Of a stretch of DNA of 11,020 bases, positions 1 to 6,285 are shown in pieces. Made by a program: the position numbers and the translations under genes. Each line of letters begins with the position of its first letter. Position 1 is the first letter of the stretch. The notes under the pieces were generated by a model. The model did no database searches. It had not been told where the DNA came from and was given only the letters and a program-made list of their open reading frames with translations. The stretch comes from an uncultured Chlorobiaceae bacterium (GTDB lineage Bacteria > Bacteroidota > Chlorobiia > Chlorobiales > Chlorobiaceae). The stretch covers positions 1 through 11,020 of the forward strand of contig CAIYWF010000290.1 in the NCBI GenBank assembly GCA_903929845.1. The letters run 5' to 3'.

Positions 1-66
1 AAAATATCATCGAAAAACTTACGAACCTTCATTAAACACAAGCGATAAAAGAGATAAAGGAAGAGC

Positions 67-666
67 ATGGAAACTATTGTATTAGGGGTAGAGCCTCGTA
101 TTATCAAAAAGGGAGACGCTGAAAAACTGCGGAAGAACGGTATTGTTCCTGCGGTTGTCTATCATAAAGGCGAAGAAACCGTCGCCATCGGTGTCAATGA
201 ATTGGCTCTAAAAAAAATCGTACACTCGGCTGAATCACATATTATTGATCTTCAGTTTCCGGACGGAAAAATTAAACGTTCTTTTATCAAGGACGTCCAA
301 TTTCACCCTGTGACCGACAGAATCATTCACACAGACTTTCAGCTCTTCTCGGCCGATGAGATCATTGAACTCGAAGTACCGGTTGCTGTTTCCGGCGACA
401 GTATCGGCGTTGAAAAAGGTGGAAAACTGCAGATTATCCTCCATGCGCTTACAATAAAGGGAAAACCAGAAAATATGCCAGATCATATCGTGGTCGATGT
501 TACAGCGCTTCAAATCGGTCATTCACTGCACGTCAAGGAGATCCCGATGACGGCCTATACGACCCTCACCATCATGGACGATCTGGATACTCCTGTTATT
601 ACCATTCTTGCCTCGAAAAAAGAAGCTGAAGCCACTGCTGAAGAGGCTCCATCAACAGAAAGCTGA
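67..666 (+). CDS. rplY: 50S ribosomal protein L25 (long CTC/TL5 form)
   Basis: This is a component of the large ribosomal subunit that binds 5S rRNA. The protein has 199 residues, the length of the long TL5/CTC form rather than the short E. coli form. Residues 1 to about 90 match the 5S-binding beta-barrel domain, with the family-typical stretch GIVPAVVYHKGEE near residues 25-37 and a FHPVTDRIIHTDFQ segment around residues 78-91. Residues from about 98 to 185 form the C-terminal beta domain (EVPVAVSGDSIGVEKGGKLQ, later HVKEIPM), followed by an Ala/Glu-rich tail that is commonly variable in this family. The ATG is preceded by AAAGGAAG at 56-63. A strong terminator follows, so the transcript probably ends here. 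The 66 bases upstream contain no recognisable gene. Confidence 0.96.
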   Translation: METIVLGVEPRIIKKGDAEKLRKNGIVPAVVYHKGEETVAIGVNELALKKIVHSAESHIIDLQFPDGKIKRSFIKDVQFHPVTDRIIHTDFQLFSADEIIELEVPVAVSGDSIGVEKGGKLQIILHALTIKGKPENMPDHIVVDVTALQIGHSLHVKEIPMTAYTTLTIMDDLDTPVITILASKKEAEATAEEAPSTES

Positions 667-709
667 AAATTTTTCAGCCTCAGTTGACGAACCCGGTTCT
701 TTATTATGC

Positions 710-746
710 AAAGCTGCTTTTCTTCTAGGAAAAGCAGCTTTTTTTT
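710..746 (+). terminator. Rho-independent terminator after rplY
   Basis: A perfect 13-bp stem (710-722 paired with 729-741, AAAGCTGCTTTTC with its complement) has a 6-base loop TTCTAG. It is followed directly by an eight-T run (739-746, partly in the stem). It lies 44 bases after the rplY stop codon. This is a textbook intrinsic terminator and separates rplY from the permease gene. Confidence 0.93.
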
Positions 747-785
747 GTTTCATGAGACCACATTCACCGCTATAGCCACACAAGC

Positions 786-2237
786 TTGAACACTGAGAGC
801 AGCACATCATTATCCCTGTTGGACAGCAAATCCGGCGCTGGGCAAATCAGAGAAGAGACAAAAAGAGTACGCATTTTTCTGATGATCTCAATCGTTGTTT
901 TTCTGCTCATCATGCTCATCAAGGCAGAGCTTGTAATAATCAGTTTCCGCTCACTCTTTTCAGCTATAGCGCTTTTCTTCTCTGCTCCGACAGCTTTCAT
1001 GGAAATATTCTCCTCGGAAATCATCGAATTCTGGGCTGGGGCCATATACCTTGTTGCTATACCGTTCATTTTTGCGGTTATCGCAAGAAAATCTTTCCGG
1101 GGAAAAAGAGCGCCGACACACAAAGAACTAAGCCTCGGTAAAATAAGCTTACGGGCGTTCATGCGCCATACCATAGCTCTCTACGCTTCAGCCATAATTT
1201 TTGTCCTCTACTCTGCAGCATTCCTTGCTCCTTTCATTGCTCCTTTCAGCCCTTATGACCAGCAGGACTTTCTTGTCACTGCCTATCAACCTCCTCTCGC
1301 ACGATTGGACGCTCTGGTGCTCAATCAACCAAAAAACCTGATCATACCACTGCAGAAGGGCAACGGAACAACCATAGAACTTGCAAACAGTCTGATCGGA
1401 GATTTCCAGAGACTGAAAACACGCAATGAACCAAACGCCATCAAGTTTGTCAACGAATACCACCTTGAAGGCGACAAGGTGATCTATCGCCAGGGCATAC
1501 GCACTAAATCCATAGCTCTCGAAGAACTGGCTGGAGCCAAAGAAAACAGGCTTGCTGTTACCCGTACCTTCATTCTCGGTACTGACCAGTATGGGCGCGA
1601 CATTCTAAGCCGGGTAATCTATGGTTCTAAAATCTCGCTTTCGATAGGCTTTCTGGTTGTTCTTATTTCCGTCACCCTTGGCACCGTCATTGGTGTCACA
1701 TCTGGCTATTTCGGCGGCTGGATAGATGCGATCATGATGAGAATAGTTGATGTCCTGATCGCCTTTCCTGCGCTCTTTCTCATACTCATCATCATAGCAA
1801 CCTTCGGCAACTCCATCTATCTCATTGTCATCACCCTCTCCTTTACGGGTTGGATGGGAGTGGCCAGAATAGTCAGAAGCCAGGTGCTCTCGCTCAAGGA
1901 GCAGGAGTTCATTCTTGCCGCAAAGTCTCTTGGTCTTTCAAACATGAGAATAATCTTCCGACACCTTGCGCCCAATACTCTTACACCGGTCATTATAGCG
2001 GCAACCCTGAGAATCGGCAGCATTATCCTTACTGAAGCGGGACTTTCCTTTCTTGGTCTTGGCGTTCAGCCCCCGACCCCAAGCTGGGGAAACATTATCA
2101 ATGAAGGGCGCGACAGTCTGTTAAACTACTGGTGGATTTCAACGTTCCCAGGCATTGCCATCCTGACCACAGTCGTCTGCTTTAACCTGATCGGCGATGG
2201 TGTTCGCGATGCACTTGACCCAAGAATGCGAGGATAA
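786..2237 (+). CDS. ABC transporter permease, DppC/OppC type, with N-terminal extension and large insert
   Basis: This is the inner-membrane permease subunit of a dipeptide/oligopeptide-type ABC importer. The core is clear: GTDQYGRDILSRVIYG at residues 265-280 precedes the first helix of the binding-protein-dependent transport domain (about 283-305). The EAA loop reads ILAAKSLGLSNMRIIFRHLAPN at about 376-397, and the end TEAGLSFLGLGVQPPTPSWG then DALDPRMRG is typical of DppC/OppC. Two features are odd. There are extra hydrophobic segments at about 29-52 and 83-101 before the usual first helix (about 128-152). About 110 residues, instead of a few tens, separate that helix from GTDQ. The start is uncertain: TTG at 786 is the only upstream start in frame and has no visible Shine-Dalgarno; the first ATG is at 882. 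No ATPase, binding protein or second permease is adjacent, so the substrate cannot be assigned. Confidence 0.9.
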   Translation: MNTESSTSLSLLDSKSGAGQIREETKRVRIFLMISIVVFLLIMLIKAELVIISFRSLFSAIALFFSAPTAFMEIFSSEIIEFWAGAIYLVAIPFIFAVIARKSFRGKRAPTHKELSLGKISLRAFMRHTIALYASAIIFVLYSAAFLAPFIAPFSPYDQQDFLVTAYQPPLARLDALVLNQPKNLIIPLQKGNGTTIELANSLIGDFQRLKTRNEPNAIKFVNEYHLEGDKVIYRQGIRTKSIALEELAGAKENRLAVTRTFILGTDQYGRDILSRVIYGSKISLSIGFLVVLISVTLGTVIGVTSGYFGGWIDAIMMRIVDVLIAFPALFLILIIIATFGNSIYLIVITLSFTGWMGVARIVRSQVLSLKEQEFILAAKSLGLSNMRIIFRHLAPNTLTPVIIAATLRIGSIILTEAGLSFLGLGVQPPTPSWGNIINEGRDSLLNYWWISTFPGIAILTTVVCFNLIGDGVRDALDPRMRG

Positions 2238-2270
2238 GCCTCAGAACAAAGCATTTAAAGGTGAACTTTC

Positions 2271-2543
2271 ATGAAAAAAACAGCACAACTCACCCTGCTT
2301 GAGGCCACCATAAAAGAACTCGGCTACACGCTCCGCTATGAAAAGGGCAACTTTCTTGGCGGTGAGTGTCGCCTGAAAGATGACAACGTGGTTGTCGTCA
2401 ACAAATTCCTCCCTCTTGAAGGAAAAATTTATACACTGGCCCTCGTTATCAGCAAAATCAATCCTCCAGGCCTTTCTCACGACATACAAAACATTGTTAC
2501 CAGTCTCATCAAGAACAGCCTGTTCAGCAAGAATCAACAGTAG
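2271..2543 (+). CDS. Conserved-type hypothetical protein, 90 residues
   Basis: I do not recognise a named family. The protein has 90 residues, no signal peptide and no membrane segment. It shows a possible helix-strand pattern: an N-terminal helix (LLEATIKELGYTLRYE), a GGECRLKDDNVVVVNKFLP stretch around residues 30-48 that looks like a beta hairpin, and a C-terminal helix (residues about 68-84). A plausible binding site, AAAGGTG, sits at 2257-2263 upstream of the ATG. It begins 33 bases after the permease stop on the same strand and may be co-transcribed with it. A function in transport is not implied by the sequence. Codon choice looks like that of the housekeeping genes, so I take it as a real gene that marks the old chromosome flank before the transposase remnant. 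Confidence 0.75.
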   Translation: MKKTAQLTLLEATIKELGYTLRYEKGNFLGGECRLKDDNVVVVNKFLPLEGKIYTLALVISKINPPGLSHDIQNIVTSLIKNSLFSKNQQ

Positions 2544-2561
2544 CTTATTCCATTTCCAAAT

Positions 2562-2796
2562 CAATATTGAACTCATAATCCAAGACCACGCGACGATGGA
2601 ATGGACTCCTGATGTATCATGTTCTTTCATCCTTAACGAGGCTTCCAAATGGTCTTCAAGAGCATCCAAGCTGTAGAAGACTACAATTCCCAAAAGCTTT
2701 CTCGCGAAGTTCGTCCCACAAGTGCTCGACTGGATTGAGTTCCGGGAAATAAGGATATTCATCAACGGAATCAAGAAAACACTTGCCGCAGAACAT
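2562..2796 (-). pseudogene. IS630-type transposase C-terminal remnant, truncated and frameshifted
   Basis: Reading the minus strand from 2796, one frame gives EYPYFPELNPVEHLWDELRE, then KAFGN, before a stop at 2656-2658. The segment PELNPVEHLW is the hallmark around the last catalytic Glu of IS630-family DDE transposases. The expected continuation appears in a second frame: YSLDALEDHLEASLR followed by SIVAWSWI, coding from about 2680 down to about 2577. One indel near 2680 therefore splits the reading frame. Everything upstream of the ELNPVE block (the remaining catalytic domain and N-terminal DNA-binding part) is missing, cut off at about 2796. Terminal inverted repeats were not found. The family call comes from motif recognition; the element is surely non-functional as it stands. 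Confidence 0.8.
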
Positions 2797-2812
2797 TATT
2801 TCAGACCAAAAT

Positions 2813-2844
2813 TTTGATGTTTATCAAATAATGATTTATCATTA
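2813..2844. promoter_or_regulatory. Two abutting 16-bp palindromes, candidate operator
   Basis: TTTGATGTTTATCAAA (2813-2828) is a 6-bp inverted repeat with a 4-base spacer. It is followed without a gap by TAATGATTTATCATTA (2829-2844), a 7-bp inverted repeat with a 2-base spacer. Both contain the half-site TGAT/ATCA, and a third TGAT occurs at 2852-2855. They lie just upstream of the likely promoter of the peptide gene. A dimeric regulator site is plausible. The sequence is AT-rich, so chance short palindromes are a real alternative. Confidence 0.4.
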
Positions 2845-2854
2845 AAAGTTGTGA

Positions 2855-2882
2855 TTTATACTGTTGTTTTAATTCTTATACT
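2855..2882 (+). promoter_or_regulatory. Candidate promoter of the peptide cassette
   Basis: TTTATA (2855-2860, four of six matches to a -35 box) and TATACT (2877-2882, five of six to a -10 box) are separated by 16 bases. Initiation would fall near 2889, giving a short leader that contains only the ribosome binding site. A second TATACT at 2857-2862 is an alternative -10 box. In an AT-rich region such matches are weak evidence. Confidence 0.35.
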
Positions 2883-2909
2883 TTTTTTTAACTTAAGAAA
2901 GGAGCTATT

Positions 2910-3191
2910 ATGCCAACAACACCACTATCAAATAGTGCTCACCAAGTTATCGCACATGCTTTGATTGATAGTAACTTCCGTAATGACTTGGCAAAAAATA
3001 CGGATGCAGCATTGAAGGCTAACTATCCAGGTTTAAGTGCCGCAGATGTTGCTTCTATCAAACACCTTAATCCAGCGGAATGGGGTAACTTGAGTGTGAA
3101 TGACCTTAGCAGTAGACTAGGAAAAGTTGCTGCGGTCGAGGTTAGCAAGATAACTACCAGCAAAGGTAGTAAAGGGGGGCAACATATTTGA
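2910..3191 (+). CDS. Candidate RiPP precursor peptide, 93 residues
   Basis: This is a small hydrophilic protein with no signal peptide, membrane segment or cysteine. Residues about 10-55 (HQVIAHALIDSNFRNDLAKN, then DAALKANYPGLSAADVASI) follow the pattern 'ALxDxxFRxxLxxxxxxAL...GLxxxxVxxI'. That pattern is seen in leader peptides of the NHLP/Os1348/Franean1_4349-like clan; this likeness is from memory. Residues 72-93 (KVAAVEVSKITTSKGSKGG, then QHI) are rich in Lys, Ser, Thr and Gly with three SK pairs, and would be the modified core. The binding site AAAGGAG at 2898-2904, five bases from the ATG, is among the best in the window and fits high expression. Two radical SAM genes follow on the same strand. 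The leader resemblance plus context support a RiPP precursor. The alternative is a small regulatory or partner protein of the enzymes. Processing site and product are unknown. Confidence 0.75.
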   Translation: MPTTPLSNSAHQVIAHALIDSNFRNDLAKNTDAALKANYPGLSAADVASIKHLNPAEWGNLSVNDLSSRLGKVAAVEVSKITTSKGSKGGQHI

Positions 3192-3201
3192 CTTGTTACA
3201 T

Positions 3202-3236
3202 ACCCTCATACACTTGTTTTCAAAGTGTGTGAGGGT
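3202..3236 (+). promoter_or_regulatory. Intercistronic hairpin covering the radical SAM gene's ribosome binding site
   Basis: A 14-bp stem pairs 3202-3215 (ACCCTCATACACTT) with 3223-3236 (AAGTGTGTGAGGGT). It has one T-G wobble and a 7-base loop, 10 bases after the precursor stop. No proper T-run follows, so it is at most a leaky terminator. GAGGG at 3231-3235, six bases before the GTG start at 3242, is the only visible Shine-Dalgarno for the next gene and lies inside the 3' arm. The inferred role is to limit enzyme synthesis relative to the peptide, and perhaps to stabilise the precursor mRNA. Confidence 0.75.
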
Positions 3237-3241
3237 TAATT

Positions 3242-4372
3242 GTGAGTTGCCGAAAAGTCTCCATTCTATTTGCGAAAAAAATGAATCTTGATGCTGTAAG
3301 CACACTGGCAAACCAGCTTGAATCTTTTCACATGTTCGAGAGGGTTACCCGTAGGACATTTGGTTTGGCGCTCACCAACAAGTGTGCGGTGGGATGCTTA
3401 CACTGTATCAATAATTCTCGTTCGAATGGCAACGCAGAGATTACGTTAGCTCAAATCCGTAAACTGTGTGAAGAAATCAAGGCATCAGATGAGTTCGACA
3501 CCGTGAACATGACTGGTGGCGAGCCGTTCGAAAATGTCACCCTTTTAAACCACGCCACCAGCATTATCGCTTCATACGGGTTTAAACCAACAGTGGTCAC
3601 AAGCGCATCTTGGGCACAATCATCTGAGGTCGCTCATAACCTGCTTACCGTGTTGTATGAGAGTGGTCTGCAAGTTATGGTTATTAGCAGGGATGAGTTT
3701 CATGAGCCACATGTGCCACACCAGTATGTCGTTCATGCCTTGCGAAATGCCCTCCAGCTTGGCATCTGCTCTGCCCTCACCTTGACAACTGGAGAAGGAT
3801 TAAAAGGGTTTGATGATCTTTTGAAACCGATTTCCGAACAACTGAGGCCAGATGAGTTCAGTCAGATTGAGATCATGGAATCTGGACTGTTACGTTCAGG
3901 TCGGGCTGCCAAACTTCCCGCTCAAAAATTTGCCAGTAACTGTACCAATGAGCCTTCTCCTCTATATTGTCCCGTCAGTGGGCCGATGCTTTTGCCCAAT
4001 GGGGAATTCGTATCCTGCTGCCGCGCAGAATTACCTGCTGCTAGTCTACTACGTAGAGGGCATTGTGATACGACAAATGCATCAGAAATGGCCCGATCAA
4101 TCAACACTGATCCTATAGTGCGTATGATACGCTATTTTGGCTTGCGTCGTATGGCGAATCTCTTAGGTCCTGAAGAATTTTCTCCTTCTACAAGGTCATT
4201 CATCTCTTCTGCTGGTACCGCTGACTTGTGTGCTGTCTGTAATTGCCTGTTAGCCGTACCTGATCGGGTTGCCCGGTTGCGCTCTTTTGCGCAGGATCCG
4301 GCACTTAACAGTGAAATGGCGATAATTGCGGCAGTATTGTACGGAGACAACACTACTCTTGAAATATCATAA
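3242..4372 (+). CDS. Radical SAM enzyme with SPASM-like C-terminal cysteines (candidate peptide maturase)
   Basis: This protein would use an iron-sulfur cluster to cleave S-adenosylmethionine and start radical chemistry, most likely on the upstream peptide. The CxxxCxxC motif is C48-AVG-C52-LH-C55, and MTGGEPF at residues 90-96 is the SAM-binding GGE motif. The C-terminal part has C243-x10-G254-x4-C259, the opening of a SPASM signature, plus C260, C275 and the cluster C330-xx-C333-x-C335. One or two auxiliary clusters are therefore likely, although the spacing is not the classic SPASM one. There is no clear RRE leader-binding domain before the core; residues 1-38 are too short. The GTG start at 3242 has GAGGG six bases upstream; ATG at 3281 (residue 14) is an alternative without a Shine-Dalgarno. 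The stop overlaps the next start by one base. The reaction cannot be read from the sequence. Confidence 0.88.
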   Translation: MSCRKVSILFAKKMNLDAVSTLANQLESFHMFERVTRRTFGLALTNKCAVGCLHCINNSRSNGNAEITLAQIRKLCEEIKASDEFDTVNMTGGEPFENVTLLNHATSIIASYGFKPTVVTSASWAQSSEVAHNLLTVLYESGLQVMVISRDEFHEPHVPHQYVVHALRNALQLGICSALTLTTGEGLKGFDDLLKPISEQLRPDEFSQIEIMESGLLRSGRAAKLPAQKFASNCTNEPSPLYCPVSGPMLLPNGEFVSCCRAELPAASLLRRGHCDTTNASEMARSINTDPIVRMIRYFGLRRMANLLGPEEFSPSTRSFISSAGTADLCAVCNCLLAVPDRVARLRSFAQDPALNSEMAIIAAVLYGDNTTLEIS

Positions 4373-6117
4373 TGCGCCTCATCCTGCTTCCGAACCCTCA
4401 ACTCGTATGCAAACGAAACGATGAATATTGTCCGACATTTCCGTTGGGTTTGCTCTCTTTGGCGACTGTCCTCTCGCAGTCCACGAAGGTATCAGTCCAC
4501 GTTGTCGATCCGAGAAGCATTGACTTCCAATCACCGCTTCATACAGCCGAACTTCTTCTCTCATTAGACGCAGATGTTGTCGGCTTCTCAACCATGTGCA
4601 ATACCTATCCCTATGCCCTGAGAACAGCCCAATTGCTGAAGCAGCTCAAACCAGATATTGTTATTGTCTTTGGCGGGCCGCATGCGACAGTTGTTGCCAA
4701 GGAGACGTTAAATGCATTTGCCTTCGTTGATTTTATTCTTATGGGCGAATGTGAACGTTCGATCAGCGATTTTGTGACCTACCTTGCCACGCAGGAACGC
4801 AACCCGGCCGATATTCCTGGCTTGGTATTTCGGCAATCTGGTTCAGCCATCCAGCAAACGCACACCTACCCACTGCTGCCAGCAGATCAGTTGCCTGATA
4901 TTGATTACGGGCTTATTGGAGATGTACACGGTTTTGAGAGCATTCCACTTGATGTAGGACGGGGATGTCCCTTCAGGTGCACCTTTTGCTCCACAACAGT
5001 GTATTGGGAACAGCAATCCCGGCAGCGGAGCGTCCAGAATATCATCGACACAGTGCGGCGTCTGAAATCCGCCTATGATGTTACGACCTTTGACTTTGTT
5101 CATGACAACTTTACCGCATCGCCCCGCAGGGTCACCGACTTCTGTGAGCATATTCTTGATTCCGGTCTTGCATTTGAGTGGAGTTGTAGTGCCAGAGCAG
5201 ATTTCGTTGATCATAAGCTGCTTGATATCATGTATGAGGCAGGTTGTCGGTGTATCTTCATGGGCATTGAATCAGGCTCACCCCGTATTCAACGACTATG
5301 CAATAAAAAGCTCAAGCTCGAACGCGTCGAGCCAGCCGTGAACAAAGCCCTTGAGCTTGGCCTACCACTTACGTTTTCATTCATTACTGGTTTTCCGTAC
5401 GAAAACATCGACGATATTGAGCAGACACTCCGCATGATGGCGGCGATCAATCATCAAGGAAAAACCAAATGCGATTTGCAGTTGCACTTGCTTTCGCCCG
5501 TACCGGGTTCACCATTATTAAGCGAGCCCAACGTTGAAACAGCGCTGGACGGTACTTTTTCGGATATCAGCCTTGCGCAGGCTTTGGATGATGTCATGAA
5601 AAGCTGGATGGCCGGTGTTGGCAAACCAATCTTTGAAAGCTTCTATCACTATGTCAATCCAATACTTTCTCGTCAAAAGATTCTGGTGATGCGATTCGCT
5701 TGGTTTACGCTCTTCAACTATTTTCGATATACTGCCTTGGCTCTTGAAGAGGCTCGACGCTATGATGATTTTCCCCTGATATCTGTTTTTGACTTGCCTG
5801 AGTTGCCGGAAGGAACAGATGGTACTAAGGAGACAGAAGTCGAATGGTGTGCAAATGCACTGCGGATGTTTCTCAATGCTTCTGATCGAGCTTGGGCAGC
5901 GACTCTTTTAGCCATACTTGAATTCGAGTTCGAGGCATATCGTCTGCGGATTAATGGTGGTAGTTGCCTCTTAGAGTGTGATTACGACGTCAACGAATGG
6001 GTTGAGGGTATTGATCAAGATGGAGAAGAGAGTACAAGGTTGCCATCTCCTGTCAAAAAGCGCTATTTCATCATGAAGAATGGTCAAAAACTCCAGGTTG
6101 CGTCTTTGCCAGTATAA
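4372..6117 (+). CDS. B12-binding-type radical SAM enzyme (candidate second peptide maturase)
   Basis: Residues 1 to about 140 form a Rossmann-like cobalamin-binding-type domain: FPLGLLSLA, VHVVDPRS, DADVVGFSTM, VFGGPHAT and FILMGECERS. The radical SAM core follows with C199-PFR-C203-TF-C206 and typical later motifs EWSCSARAD (269-277), FMGIESGSP (296-304) and FSFITGFPYE (335-344). The classic DxHxxG cobalamin motif is absent, as in many class B enzymes. Residues from about 400 to 581 form a C-terminal part I do not recognise. Family members include C-methylases and ring-rearranging enzymes, often in natural-product clusters. The CPFRCTFC motif differs from the Trp-containing motif of the well-known RiPP C-methyltransferase family, so methylation is a guess. 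The start ATG overlaps the previous stop (TAATG), which implies translational coupling and joint function with the first radical SAM enzyme. Confidence 0.9.
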   Translation: MRLILLPNPQLVCKRNDEYCPTFPLGLLSLATVLSQSTKVSVHVVDPRSIDFQSPLHTAELLLSLDADVVGFSTMCNTYPYALRTAQLLKQLKPDIVIVFGGPHATVVAKETLNAFAFVDFILMGECERSISDFVTYLATQERNPADIPGLVFRQSGSAIQQTHTYPLLPADQLPDIDYGLIGDVHGFESIPLDVGRGCPFRCTFCSTTVYWEQQSRQRSVQNIIDTVRRLKSAYDVTTFDFVHDNFTASPRRVTDFCEHILDSGLAFEWSCSARADFVDHKLLDIMYEAGCRCIFMGIESGSPRIQRLCNKKLKLERVEPAVNKALELGLPLTFSFITGFPYENIDDIEQTLRMMAAINHQGKTKCDLQLHLLSPVPGSPLLSEPNVETALDGTFSDISLAQALDDVMKSWMAGVGKPIFESFYHYVNPILSRQKILVMRFAWFTLFNYFRYTALALEEARRYDDFPLISVFDLPELPEGTDGTKETEVEWCANALRMFLNASDRAWAATLLAILEFEFEAYRLRINGGSCLLECDYDVNEWVEGIDQDGEESTRLPSPVKKRYFIMKNGQKLQVASLPV

Positions 6118-6285
6118 TCTTCTCATGACTCAATGTGGGATAGCAACATTGCTTAAACGGCTTCACTACAAGACTTTCAGGTCGCACTATTCAGTAGGCC
6201 CTAATAAAAGAATATCGACGTAAAGTATCATGGTAGTTCATATTGCACTTCTCCAATATTCTGGCAGGCAACAATCCCCACCAGC
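6118..6285. other. Intergenic gap between the cassette and comEC
   Basis: These 168 bases lie between the stops of two convergent genes. I see no gene, RNA or transposase remnant. A small inverted repeat, CAATGT at 6131-6136 with ACATTG at 6146-6151, forms a 6-bp stem with a 9-base loop but lacks a T-run, so it is a poor terminator. No convincing terminator for either neighbour is visible. The right border of the putatively acquired cassette should fall here. Confidence 0.6.

Noticed and set aside
2241..2774. 177-codon minus-strand frame opposite the hypothetical gene
   Set aside because: Only its first part (to about 2565) matches the end of an IS630-type transposase; the rest is antisense to the 2271-2543 gene. 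It is reported as a pseudogene remnant rather than a gene.
3202..3240. The hairpin as a full intrinsic terminator ending the precursor transcript
   Set aside because: The stem is followed by TAATTGTGAG rather than a T-run, and the next gene depends on GAGGG within the stem, so read-through and a regulatory role fit better.
4372..6117. Assignment of the B12-type enzyme to the known RiPP C-methyltransferase family with a Trp-containing Cys motif
   Set aside because: The cluster motif here is GCPFRCTFC, without the characteristic Trp residues, so only the broad B12-binding radical SAM class is supported.
6118..6285. Small peptide gene or second transposase remnant in the gap after the cassette
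   Set aside because: All frames give only very short peptides without a binding site or recognisable motif.
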